A stretch of DNA of 64,000 nt. Source: Alphaproteobacteria bacterium (GTDB lineage Bacteria; Pseudomonadota; Alphaproteobacteria; CALKHQ01). The notes under the pieces are model-generated. The model searched no databases. It worked only from the letters and a program-made list of their open reading frames with translations, and had not been told where the DNA came from. Shown piece after piece: positions 1 to 7,690 of this stretch. Location of the stretch: positions 1 to 64,000 of the forward strand of contig JAWKYB010000011.1 of assembly GCA_041396705.1 (NCBI GenBank), given 5' to 3'. How positions within the stretch are numbered: the first letter of the stretch is position 1; each line of letters opens with the position of its first letter. The position numbers and the translations under genes are program-made.

Positions 1-34
1 CATGCGCCGGATCGCCTCCAGCCGCCGCGGCAGC
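1..34. other. Left flank of the IS66 insertion, fragment of unknown gene
   Basis: Only 34 bases lie outside the insertion sequence at this edge. Read on the minus strand one frame gives LPRRLEAIRRM, which looks protein-like, but the stretch is too short to assign. It does not obviously continue the aminotransferase on the other side of the element. Confidence 0.3.
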
Positions 35-57
35 GTAAGCGTCCGGCCTGACTGACC
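35..57 (+). repeat. IS66 left terminal inverted repeat
   Basis: Begins GTAAGCGTCCGG and matches the reverse complement of 2458-2480 at 20 of 23 positions. The GTAA start is typical for the IS66 family. Confidence 0.9.
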
Positions 58-144
58 TTGTGCCCTCGGTGCCGATCCCGCCTGCTGGGACTGATGGCGG
101 GCGATAGTGTCCACCATCGATAGTGGACACTATCGGGGTGAAGG

Positions 145-489
145 ATGGCGCGGCGCCGACGTCGGTTGTGGGCGGATGACGAGAAGCAGCGGATCGTGGC
201 ACAGGCGCGTGTGCCGGGGGTCTCGGTGTCGCAGGTGGCGCGGCGCTACGACGTGAACGCCAACCTTGTGTTCAAGTGGCTGCGCGATCCCCGCTTCAAG
301 GTCGAGGACGAGGCGGCCTGCCGGTTCCTGCCGGTGGAGGTCGTCGCCGAGGCGACGCCATCCTGCACCGAGCAGCGGCCCCCGGAGAGTAGGATCGAGA
401 TCGCGCTGGCCAACGGCCATCGTCTCACGGTGTCGGGTCCGTTCGATGCCGACGCGGTGTGCCGCCTGGTGCGGGGCCTGAGCGCGTGA
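145..489 (+). CDS. tnpA: IS66 family accessory protein TnpA
   Basis: A 114-residue protein encoding the first accessory protein of IS66 transposition. Residues about 15-50 form a helix-turn-helix of the transposase_8/IS3-OrfA-like type (motifs VSVSQVARRYDV and NLVFKWLRD), expected to bind DNA. The N-terminus is very basic (MARRRRRLW). The stop codon overlaps the GTG start of tnpB by three bases, implying translational coupling. Length and order fit the IS66 family well. Confidence 0.93.
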   Translation: MARRRRRLWADDEKQRIVAQARVPGVSVSQVARRYDVNANLVFKWLRDPRFKVEDEAACRFLPVEVVAEATPSCTEQRPPESRIEIALANGHRLTVSGPFDADAVCRLVRGLSA

Positions 490-833
490 TCCCGGTTCCG
501 GCGACGACGCGGATCTGGCTCGCCGGCGGGGTGACGGACATGCGCAAGGGATTCGTGGGCCTGGCGGCGCAGGCGGAGAAGGTGCTGCGCGCGGACCCGT
601 ATTCGGGCCACCTTTTCGTGTTCCGCGGCCGGCGCGGCGACCTGGTCAAGGTGATCTGGTGGGACGGCCAGGGGGCGTGCCTGTTCGCCAAGCGTCTGGA
701 GCGCGGGCGGTTCGTGTGGCCGTCGGTGGCGGCTGGCCGGGTGGTGATCAGCGCGGCGCAGCTGTCGATGCTGTTGGAGGGGATCGACTGGCGGGCCCCT
801 CTCCGCACTTGGCGGCCGCTGACGACCGGGTGA
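486..833 (+). CDS. tnpB: IS66 family accessory protein TnpB
   Basis: A 115-residue IS66 Orf2-like protein required for efficient IS66 transposition, with unknown biochemical role. Conserved signatures are DMRKGFVGLA near residue 20 and the FVFRGRRGDLVKV and WWDGQGACLF blocks near 40-60. I chose GTG 486 because it overlaps the tnpA stop (GTGA) and directly precedes the conserved IPVPATTRIWL start; the ATG at 459 lies in tnpA coding sequence and adds nine unrelated residues. Confidence 0.92.
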   Translation: MIPVPATTRIWLAGGVTDMRKGFVGLAAQAEKVLRADPYSGHLFVFRGRRGDLVKVIWWDGQGACLFAKRLERGRFVWPSVAAGRVVISAAQLSMLLEGIDWRAPLRTWRPLTTG

Positions 834-893
834 GACGAAGTGACTCGGCCGCGCTGATTCCGCGAATCGGCCAGGCGCTTTTACCCTTGGGGC

Positions 894-2429
894 ATGACCG
901 AGGGCAGCGCCGCCATCTCCGAGCTGGACAGCCTGCGGGCGCTGCTGGCGGCGCGGGAGGCGGAGATCGCGGCGAAGGACGCCGAGCTGCGCTCTCGCGA
1001 CCTGCTGATCGAGAAGCTCAGGCACCAGCTGGCCGGGCTCCGGCGCTACCGGTTCGGGGCGCGGTCGGAGAGCCTCGACCAGCTGGAGCTAACCCTGGAA
1101 GAGGCGGAGATCGCGCAGGCCGTGGACGCCCCGGCCGAGCGGCAGCCCGTCGCCGCCGGCGAGAAGCGCAAGCCGAAGCGGCTGCCGCTGCCCGATCACT
1201 TGCCGCGCCATGAGACGGTGCTGCCCCCTGTCTCTGGCGGGGGCGAAGCCTGCCCGGCGTGCGGCGGGCGGCTGAAGCGGGTCGGCCAGGACGTCACCGA
1301 GGAGCTGGAGTACGTCCCCGCCCGCTTCGTGGTGAACCGGATCGTGCGCCCGCGCATGGCCTGCGCCGGTTGCGAGGCGTTCCACCAGGCCGAGCTGCCG
1401 TCGCGACCGATCGAGCGCGGCCGCCCGGGCCCGGGGCTGCTGGCCCAAGTGCTGGTCTCCAAGTACGCCGATCACCTGCCGCTCTACCGCCAGAGCCGGA
1501 TCTTCGCCCGCGACGGCATCGATCTCGACCGCTCGACGCTGGCCGACTGGGTCGGGCGCTCCACCGCGCTGTTGGCGGCGCTGGCCGACGCGGTCGGCCG
1601 CCACGTGCTGGCGGGCCAAGCGATCTTCGCCGACGACACGCCGGTGAGACTGCAGGTGCCCGGCACCGGCAGGACGCACACCGCGCGGCTGTGGACCTAC
1701 GTCCGCGACGAGCGCCCTTGGGCCGGCGCGGCACCGCCGGCGGCTTGGTACCGGTTCACCCTCGACCGCAAGGGCGAGCATCCGGCGGCGCATCTGGCCG
1801 ACTATGACGGCTGGATGCACGCCGACGGCTATGCCGGCTTCGAGGAGATCTACCGCTCGGGCAGGGTCACCGAGGTCGCCTGCATGGCCCATGTCCGGCG
1901 CAAGTTCGTCGACGTCCACCAGTCCCAGGCCTCGGCCATCGCCGCCGAGGCGCTCGAGCGGATCGCTGCGCTCTACGCCGTCGAGGCGGAGGCTCGCGGC
2001 CGGCCGCCGGACGAACGGGCAAGGATCAGGCAGGCGAAAGCCCGCCCCGTCTTCGACGACCTCGAGGCCTGGCTCACGGCGCAGCGCGGCGCCATCTCCG
2101 CCAAGACCCCGCTCGCCGGCGCCATCCGCTATGCGCTTTCCAGGCTGCAGCGGCTCCGCCCCTATCTCGACGACGGCATCCTCGAGATCGACAACAACGC
2201 GGCCGAGCGCGCCATGCGCGGTGTCGCTCTCGGTCGTAAGAACTGGCTGTTCGCCGGCTCGCCCGCCGGTGGCCGCTCCGCCGCCGTCGCCTACACCCTG
2301 ATCGAGACCACCAAGCTCAACGGCGCCGACCCCCAGGCTTGGCTCGCCGATGTCCTCGCCCGCATCGCCGACCACAAGGTCACCGAACTCGATGACCTGA
2401 TGCCCTGGCGTAACGGTCGGCCCAGCTGA
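894..2429 (+). CDS. tnpC: IS66 family transposase TnpC
   Basis: A 511-residue DDE transposase, the catalytic protein of the element. Residues about 5-60 form a leucine-rich coiled coil; a zinc-finger-like region follows near 120-160 with two CxxC pairs (CPACGG and CAGCE). The catalytic triad can be read as D247 (or D248) in FADDTPV, D311 in HADGYAGF and E438 in NNAAERAMR. Length is normal for IS66. It lies 60 bases after tnpB, the usual spacing. No frameshift or internal stop is visible. Confidence 0.95.
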   Translation: MTEGSAAISELDSLRALLAAREAEIAAKDAELRSRDLLIEKLRHQLAGLRRYRFGARSESLDQLELTLEEAEIAQAVDAPAERQPVAAGEKRKPKRLPLPDHLPRHETVLPPVSGGGEACPACGGRLKRVGQDVTEELEYVPARFVVNRIVRPRMACAGCEAFHQAELPSRPIERGRPGPGLLAQVLVSKYADHLPLYRQSRIFARDGIDLDRSTLADWVGRSTALLAALADAVGRHVLAGQAIFADDTPVRLQVPGTGRTHTARLWTYVRDERPWAGAAPPAAWYRFTLDRKGEHPAAHLADYDGWMHADGYAGFEEIYRSGRVTEVACMAHVRRKFVDVHQSQASAIAAEALERIAALYAVEAEARGRPPDERARIRQAKARPVFDDLEAWLTAQRGAISAKTPLAGAIRYALSRLQRLRPYLDDGILEIDNNAAERAMRGVALGRKNWLFAGSPAGGRSAAVAYTLIETTKLNGADPQAWLADVLARIADHKVTELDDLMPWRNGRPS

Positions 2430-2457
2430 GCGTTGGCGCCCGGCGGCTCAAGCCGCG

Positions 2458-2480
2458 GGCCGGTCAGACCGGACGCTTAC
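2458..2480 (-). repeat. IS66 right terminal inverted repeat
   Basis: Reverse complement begins GTAAGCGTCCGG and pairs with 35-57. Read on the minus strand, the first bases GTAA give the TAA (2477-2479) that ends the aminotransferase gene. Confidence 0.9.
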
Positions 2481-3871
2481 GCGGCGACCTCGTCGACCGC
2501 CTCCGCGCTCGCCGACACGATCCGGTCCGCATCGTCCCGGCCGAGGCATAGCGGCGGCGCAAAGCCAAGGATGTCGCCATGCGGCATCGCCCGGCCGAGC
2601 ACGCCGCGGGCGGCGAGGGCCGCGGCCACCCGCGGGCCGACCTTCTTCGCCGGATCGAACAGCGCCCCCGTCCGTTTGTCGGCGCAGAACTCGACCGCCG
2701 CCAGCAGGCCGTCGCCGCGCACCTCGCCGACCATGGCGTGGTCCGCCAGTGCGCTGCGCAAGCCGTCGAGCAGATACGGACCGATCGCCCTTACGTTGGC
2801 GAGCAGATCCAGTTCGTCGATCAGCCGAAGATTGGCGACGCCGGCGGCCGCGCACAGCGGATGGGCCGAGTAGGTCCAGCCGTGACCGATCGGGCCGAGC
2901 TTGTCCGAGCCCTGCTCGAGCACGTCCCAGATCCGGTCGTGGACGATCACCCCGCTGAGCGGCGCATAGGCACTGGTCAGGCCCTTGGCGACGGTGACGA
3001 GGTCGGGGTCGAGCCCGTAGCGCTCGCTGCCGAACATCGTGCCCAGCCGGCCGAAGCCGGTGACTACCTCGTCGGCGATCAACAGGATGTCGTGGCGCTT
3101 CAGCGTCGCCTGGATCTTCGGCCAATAGCCGGCGGGCGGCGGCACGATGCCGCCGGTTCCGAGCATCGGTTCGGCGATGAAGGCGGCGACGGTGTCGGGC
3201 CCCTCGCGCTGAATCAGCGCCTCGAGGCTGTCGGCGCAGGCCTGGGCGAATTCCTCCTCGGACTGGCTGCGGTCGGCCCGGCGGAAATAGTGCGGGGCAT
3301 CGGTGTGCAGCACCCGGTCCAGCGGCAGGTCGAAGGCGTCGTGGAACAGCGGCAGGCCGGTCAGGCTGCCGGTGATCAGGCCGGAGCCGTGGTAGCCGCG
3401 CAGGCGGCTGATGATCTTCTTCTTCTGCGGCCGGCCGAGCACGTTGTTCAGGTACCAGACCAGCTTGATGTTGGTCTCGTTGGCATCGGAGCCGGACAGG
3501 CCGAAATAGACGTGGTTGAGGCCGGCGGGGGCGCGCTCGCAGATCATGCGCGCCAGCGTGATCGCGGGCTCGGTGCCGTGGCCGACATAGGCGTGGTAGT
3601 AGGCGAGCTTGCGCGCCTGCTCGGCGATGGCGTCGGCGATCTCGGTGCGGCCGTAACCGACGTTGACGCAGTAGAGGCCGGCGAAGGCGTCGAGGCTGCG
3701 CCTGCCGTCGCGGTCGGTGATCCACACCCCGTCGCCGCCGGTGACGACGCGGGCCGGCGTGTCGCCGCGGCTGTGCGCGGACATTGAGGTCGACGGATGA
3801 AAGAAGTGGTCGCGGTCCCACACCTCCAGCATATCGCGGTTGGCGCGCTGGGCGTGCCCGGTCTCAGTCAT
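2477..3871 (-). CDS. doeD: Class III aminotransferase, probable diaminobutyrate transaminase of ectoine degradation
   Basis: A 464-residue PLP enzyme of the class III (omega) aminotransferase fold. D267 in LLIADEVVTGFGR binds the pyridine nitrogen and K296 in TVAKGLTS is the Schiff-base lysine. Last gene of the leftward asnC-doeC-doeD group. In ectoine catabolism this position is filled by the enzyme that converts L-2,4-diaminobutyrate to aspartate semialdehyde, so DoeD (Atf) is the best call; sequence alone would also allow another omega-amino acid:pyruvate transaminase. Its stop codon lies in the IS66 inverted repeat, so the natural C-terminus may have been slightly altered, but the length is normal and all catalytic parts are present. 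Confidence 0.85.
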   Translation of the reverse strand: MTETGHAQRANRDMLEVWDRDHFFHPSTSMSAHSRGDTPARVVTGGDGVWITDRDGRRSLDAFAGLYCVNVGYGRTEIADAIAEQARKLAYYHAYVGHGTEPAITLARMICERAPAGLNHVYFGLSGSDANETNIKLVWYLNNVLGRPQKKKIISRLRGYHGSGLITGSLTGLPLFHDAFDLPLDRVLHTDAPHYFRRADRSQSEEEFAQACADSLEALIQREGPDTVAAFIAEPMLGTGGIVPPPAGYWPKIQATLKRHDILLIADEVVTGFGRLGTMFGSERYGLDPDLVTVAKGLTSAYAPLSGVIVHDRIWDVLEQGSDKLGPIGHGWTYSAHPLCAAAGVANLRLIDELDLLANVRAIGPYLLDGLRSALADHAMVGEVRGDGLLAAVEFCADKRTGALFDPAKKVGPRVAAALAARGVLGRAMPHGDILGFAPPLCLGRDDADRIVSASAEAVDEVAA

Positions 3872-3981
3872 CTCGTCTCCTCCTCATTCTGGCGCGGCGC
3901 CGCTGCGGGCCGGATGCGGGCCGAAGGTCATGCAAGTCGGGCGCGGACCGGGCGCGCGCTGCGGCGCAGCGTGGCGCGCGA

Positions 3982-5472
3982 TCATGCGCCCTGCCGGCAG
4001 ATGTACTTGAGCACGGTGAACGCCTCCAGGCCGTGCCGGCCGCCTTCGCGACCGAGACCGGATTGCTTGACGCCGCCGAAGGGCACCGGGGCGCCGGTCA
4101 GCTTGGTGCGGTTGACGGCGACCATGCCGTAGTCGAGCTCGCGCTGGAAGCGCTCGATCCGCTCCGGCGCGCGGGCGTGGACATAGGCGACGAGGCCGTG
4201 AACGGTGTCGTTGGCGATGCGGATCGCCGTGTCATCGTCATCGAACGCCGCGACGGCCGCGACCGGAGCGAACGTCTCCTCGCGCCAGATCAGCGCCTCC
4301 GGCGGCACGTTCGCGAGCAAGGTCGGCTGGAAGAACTGCGCGCCGGCCCGGTGGCGCGCGCCGCCGGTCACCAGCCGGGCCCCGCGCTCGACCGCATCGG
4401 CGACGTGGGCCTCGGCCTTGGCGACGGCACGGGCGTTGATCAGCGGCCCGATGTCGACACCCGGCGCGAAGCCGTGGCCGACGGTCAGCCCCTGCATGCG
4501 CTCGGCAAAGCGGGCGACGAACGGGTCGTAGAGCGTGCGGTGGACCAGGAAGCGGTTGGCGGCAAGGCAGTCCTGGCCCGAGGTGGCGAACTTCGCCGGC
4601 ATCGCGGCGTCGACCGCAGCGTCGAGGTCGGCGTCGGCGCAGACGACGAACGGTGCATGGCCGCCGAGCTCCAGGATCGTCGTCTTCACGGTCGCCGCGC
4701 ACTGCGCTGCGACCAGGCGGCCGACCTCGGTCGATCCGGTGAAGCTGACCGCCCGAATGTCGGGATGGCCGCACAGCGCAGGGCCGATCTCGCCCGGAGC
4801 GCCGGGGACGACGTTGAAGGTGCCGGCCGGCAGCCCGGCCCGGTCGGCAAGCTCGGCCAGCGCCAGGGCGCTGAACGGCGCCTCGCACGAGGGATGGACG
4901 ACGGCGGTGCAGCCGGCGGCCAGGGCCGCGGCGGCCTTGCGCGTGATCATCGCCAGCGGGAAGTTCCACGGGGTGAGCAGGGCCGCCACGCCGACCGGCT
5001 CGCGCCGCAGCTCGGTGACCGCATCGGCGAACGGGCTGGCGATCGATTCCACGCCGATGCGCTCGGCCTCCGCCGCATACCACGCCACGAAGTCGGCGGC
5101 ATAGTCGACCTCGCCCTGCGCCTCGGCCAGCGGCTTGCCCTGTTCAAGCACGATCAGGCGGGCGAGATCGTCGCGCGCCGCCAGCATGTGGCTGTGCCAG
5201 GCCGCGAGCGTGCGGCCGCGTGCGGCCGGCAGGCTCCGTCGCCAGTCCGCGAAAGCCCGCCGGGCGGCTGCGATGGCCACCGCCGTGTCGCCGGCGCTCA
5301 GCGCGGCGACCGTGCCGACGACGGCCCCGTCCGACGGATCGGTGACGGCGAAGGGCGCGGCGCCGCTGCCGTCGGTCCAGGCTCCGTCGACATAGCCCTG
5401 GTGACGCAGGAGCGTGGGGTCGCAGAGGATCGCGCGTTTCGCGCAGGCGGTCTGCGCAGCCGGTTGGGCCAT
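3982..5472 (-). CDS. doeC: NAD(P)-dependent semialdehyde dehydrogenase, probable aspartate-semialdehyde to aspartate step
   Basis: A 496-residue aldehyde dehydrogenase most like succinate-semialdehyde dehydrogenases. Visible motifs: TPWNFP 167-172, GSTEVG 246-251, catalytic base E268 in LELGG and nucleophile C302 in GQDCLAANR. In ectoine-degradation loci this family member (DoeC/Ssd) oxidises L-aspartate semialdehyde to L-aspartate. I chose the ATG at 5472 because a GGAG lies about ten bases upstream and the protein then begins like its relatives; the frame stays open to 5643 but the extra residues are arginine-rich and unlike coding sequence. It follows asnC by 174 bases and precedes doeD by 110. 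Confidence 0.85.
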   Translation of the reverse strand: MAQPAAQTACAKRAILCDPTLLRHQGYVDGAWTDGSGAAPFAVTDPSDGAVVGTVAALSAGDTAVAIAAARRAFADWRRSLPAARGRTLAAWHSHMLAARDDLARLIVLEQGKPLAEAQGEVDYAADFVAWYAAEAERIGVESIASPFADAVTELRREPVGVAALLTPWNFPLAMITRKAAAALAAGCTAVVHPSCEAPFSALALAELADRAGLPAGTFNVVPGAPGEIGPALCGHPDIRAVSFTGSTEVGRLVAAQCAATVKTTILELGGHAPFVVCADADLDAAVDAAMPAKFATSGQDCLAANRFLVHRTLYDPFVARFAERMQGLTVGHGFAPGVDIGPLINARAVAKAEAHVADAVERGARLVTGGARHRAGAQFFQPTLLANVPPEALIWREETFAPVAAVAAFDDDDTAIRIANDTVHGLVAYVHARAPERIERFQRELDYGMVAVNRTKLTGAPVPFGGVKQSGLGREGGRHGLEAFTVLKYICRQGA

Positions 5473-5559
5473 CGAGGCGTCGTCTCCGGATGGTGCGGGC
5501 ACGTGGTGCGAGCATGCGGGCTTCACGATGCGGTGCCGGCCCGATTTGCCCCGCTCGAC

Positions 5560-5628
5560 GGACCGATCGGACCGCGTTTGCCGCGGACGCGGACCGATCG
5601 TCCCGCGTGCGACGCGGCGTGCGACGCG
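5560..5628. repeat. Short direct repeats between asnC and doeC
   Basis: Two perfect tandem copies of GCGTGCGACGCG fill 5605-5628, and GGACCGATCG occurs at 5560-5569 and again at 5591-5600. The stretch lies in the leader of doeC. It could be simple GC-rich drift; no function can be read from it. Confidence 0.5.
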
Positions 5629-5646
5629 GCGGGCGCGCCGCATGAT

Positions 5647-6132
5647 TCAGCTGCGGGCGACCAGGCCGACGGGGGGCTGGTGGCCACGCTTGACCGTGCG
5701 GGTCACCACATAGGTGAAATAGCGGTCGATCCCGATCCGCCGCTGCAGCAGACCGTCGATCAGCGCCTGATAGGCGTCGATGTCCGGCACGATCACCTTC
5801 AGCAGGTAGTCGATTCCGCCGCCGATGGCGTAGCACTCGACCACCGCCTCCTCGCCGGCGATCGCCGTCTCGAAGCGCTGGAAATCCTCATAGCGGTGCT
5901 GCTTGAGCGTGACCTCGACCAGGATCGAGGCGAAGCGCGCGATGCGCTCCAGCGCGATCTCGGCGCGGTAGGCGCGGATCAGGCCGCTCTGCTCCAGCCG
6001 GCGCAGGCGGGTCCAGCAGGGGGACGGCGACAGGTTCACGCGGGCGGCGAGCGCCGTCTTCGACAGCCGGCCTTCCTTCTGCACGGCGGCCAGAATTCGA
6101 ACGTCCGTCGGGTCGAGCCGGTCGTGGCGCAT
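5647..6132 (-). CDS. doeX: Lrp/AsnC-family regulator of the ectoine locus (DoeX-like)
   Basis: About 161 residues: an N-terminal winged helix (LDPTDVRILAAVQKEG, then LSKTALAARVNLSPSPCWTR) and a C-terminal RAM ligand domain (ECYAIGGGIDYLLKVIVPD). First gene of the leftward group with doeC and doeD, and divergent from enuR. Ectoine catabolic loci commonly carry such an AsnC protein (DoeX in Halomonas), which in characterised cases binds upstream of the degradation genes. The start is uncertain: ATG 6132 gives the usual family N-terminus, ATG 6156 adds eight residues; neither has a clear Shine-Dalgarno sequence. Confidence 0.85.
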   Translation of the reverse strand: MRHDRLDPTDVRILAAVQKEGRLSKTALAARVNLSPSPCWTRLRRLEQSGLIRAYRAEIALERIARFASILVEVTLKQHRYEDFQRFETAIAGEEAVVECYAIGGGIDYLLKVIVPDIDAYQALIDGLLQRRIGIDRYFTYVVTRTVKRGHQPPVGLVARS

Positions 6133-6167
6133 GGCCGGAACGGTGCGTGGCCTCATGGTCGTTGTCA

Positions 6168-6204
6168 ATTGTCATGAATTTCACCAAGGTTGGATCATGA
6201 CAAT
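6168..6204. promoter_or_regulatory. Perfect 10-bp inverted repeat between asnC and enuR, candidate operator
   Basis: ATTGTCATGA (6168-6177) and its exact complement TCATGACAAT (6195-6204) are separated by 17 bases. The right arm covers the enuR ATG at 6197. The region is AT-rich compared with its surroundings and lies between two divergent regulator genes. A copy differing at one base, ATTGACATGA, lies upstream of ehuA at 7612-7621. Binding by EnuR or by the AsnC protein is an inference. Confidence 0.6.
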
Positions 6205-7585
6205 GTGGTGCCCGGAATCGGATCGCCTGACGCGGCCGTTCTTCCTGTCGCTGGCAGGCGAAATCCGCCGTGCGATCGAGGAGGGGCGGCTGGTTCCCGG
6301 CGCGCGGCTGCCGCCCCACCGTGCGCTGGCGCACGCGCTGGGCCTGAGCGTGCAGACCGTCAGCCGCGCCTACAACCTGCTGGAGCGCGACGGCATCCTG
6401 ACCGGGCGGGTCGGCAGCGGTACCTATGTCGGAGCCGGCCGGCCCGATCCGGGCTATCCGTTCATCGAAAGCAGTTTCGGTTCCGGCCTGATCGACCTGT
6501 CGATCCTGAAGCAGGTCCTGACCCCCTGGCACGACGCGCGGATGCGCGAGACGCTGGCGGACGTGGCTGGGTCCGCACCGGAATCCGCGTTCTTCTCGTT
6601 CCGGCCGGGGACGGCGCTGGCGCCCTATCTGGCGTGTGCGCAGCGCTGGCTCGCAGTCTGCGGCGTGACGGCGCACGCCGACCAAATCCAATTGACCGCA
6701 GGTGCCACGCCGGCGATGAGCGTCGCGATCCAGACCGCGGTGCCGCCGGGCGGGACGATGGCGACCGAGGCCATCGGCCATCACATGCTGGTGCACCTGT
6801 GCAAATACCTCGGTCGGCGGCTGGTCGGCATCGCCGGCGACGACGACGGCATGCTTCCGGACGCATTCGAGGCGGCGTGCCGAGCCGAACCGGTTGCGGC
6901 GCTGTTCGTCACGCCCTCCTGCGCCAACCCGCAGGGGATCGCCGTGACGACCCAGCGCCGGCGAGCGCTGCTCGACGTGGCCGCGCGCTACCGGGTGCGC
7001 GTCATCGAGAACGATGCATGGGGGCCGCTGGTCGCCGACCGGCCGCCGCCCTTTGCCGCGATGGCGCCGGATCGGGTGTTCTACATCACCAGCTTCACCA
7101 AGATCATGCTGCCCGGGCTGCGGGCCGGGCTGCTGGTGGCGCCGCCCGGGCTGCACACCGACGCGGCCAAGCGCAACCTTGCCAGCAACTGGTCGGCCGT
7201 CCCGCTGGTCTTTGAGGTGGTCAAGCGCTGGATCGAGGACGGCACCGCGGACGAGATGGTGGTGCGCCAGCGCAAGGCCCTGGAAGCGCGCCACGCGATC
7301 GCGATGACCGAACTGGCGGGCCTGCCGTTCCGCGCGAACCGGCACGGGCTGCACCTGTGGCTTGACCTCGTGCCGCCGTGGACCAGCGAGCCGTTCATCC
7401 TGCAGCTCAGGCAGCAGGGCGTCGCCGTCGCGCCGGCCTCGGCCTTCGTCACCGAACCGGGGCAGGCGCCGAACAGCGTCCGGGTCAGCCTGGGGCCGGC
7501 GCCCGAGCCGGACCTTCGCCGTGCGCTGGCGATCCTGCGCGCGCTGTACGACGAGGAGCCGGCGCCGGCAATGTTCGGGCTATGA
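6197..7585 (+). CDS. enuR: MocR/GntR-type PLP-dependent regulator EnuR
   Basis: A 462-residue MocR protein: N-terminal GntR winged helix (about residues 10-75, with LPPHRALAHALGLSVQTVSRAYN) joined to a fold-type I aminotransferase-like domain (about 110-455). With the ATG at 6197 the PLP lysine in SFTKIMLPGLR is K302, which as I recall is also its number in the characterised Ruegeria pomeroyi EnuR; this supports the start. EnuR represses ectoine uptake and degradation genes and is relieved by diaminobutyrate-type intermediates bound to PLP. It stands directly before ehuABCD-eutABCDE. An inverted repeat overlaps the start codon, suggesting autoregulation. Confidence 0.92.
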   Translation: MTMWCPESDRLTRPFFLSLAGEIRRAIEEGRLVPGARLPPHRALAHALGLSVQTVSRAYNLLERDGILTGRVGSGTYVGAGRPDPGYPFIESSFGSGLIDLSILKQVLTPWHDARMRETLADVAGSAPESAFFSFRPGTALAPYLACAQRWLAVCGVTAHADQIQLTAGATPAMSVAIQTAVPPGGTMATEAIGHHMLVHLCKYLGRRLVGIAGDDDGMLPDAFEAACRAEPVAALFVTPSCANPQGIAVTTQRRRALLDVAARYRVRVIENDAWGPLVADRPPPFAAMAPDRVFYITSFTKIMLPGLRAGLLVAPPGLHTDAAKRNLASNWSAVPLVFEVVKRWIEDGTADEMVVRQRKALEARHAIAMTELAGLPFRANRHGLHLWLDLVPPWTSEPFILQLRQQGVAVAPASAFVTEPGQAPNSVRVSLGPAPEPDLRRALAILRALYDEEPAPAMFGL

Positions 7586-7611
7586 TCGAAATGTACTGAT
7601 CCAATAATGCG

Positions 7612-7621
7612 ATTGACATGA
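7612..7621 (+). promoter_or_regulatory. Candidate regulator half-site upstream of ehuA
   Basis: ATTGACATGA matches the enuR inverted-repeat arm ATTGTCATGA at 9 of 10 positions. It contains a consensus -35 hexamer TTGACA (7613-7618), but I could not identify a convincing -10 at 16-18 bases. The surrounding 7585-7625 stretch is AT-rich. Confidence 0.45.
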
Positions 7622-7690
7622 TTGTTTTGGCCTCGCAGGCTGGATTGTATCGATAGCGAAATCCGACGCCTGCTCGGGGGAAAGCAGCGG

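Larger units (their letters stand above)
35..2480 (+). mobile_element. Complete IS66-family insertion sequence
   Basis: About 2.45 kb, the usual size for IS66, with the classic three-gene order tnpA, tnpB, tnpC and terminal inverted repeats starting with GTAAGCG. All three reading frames are open, so the element looks intact. IS66 elements usually make 8-bp target duplications; the flanking 8-mers here are GCGGCAGC (27-34) and GCGGCGAC (2481-2488), matching at only 6 of 8 positions. The right end touches the 3' end of the class III aminotransferase gene and provides its stop codon. Confidence 0.95.

Noticed and set aside
27..2488. An 8-bp target-site duplication around the IS66 element
   Set aside because: The flanking 8-mers agree at only 6 of 8 bases, which in GC-rich DNA is not evidence of a duplication.
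7613..7641. A complete promoter for ehuA starting at the TTGACA
   Set aside because: No hexamer near TATAAT lies 16-18 bases downstream, so only the -35-like element and the repeat half-site are reported.
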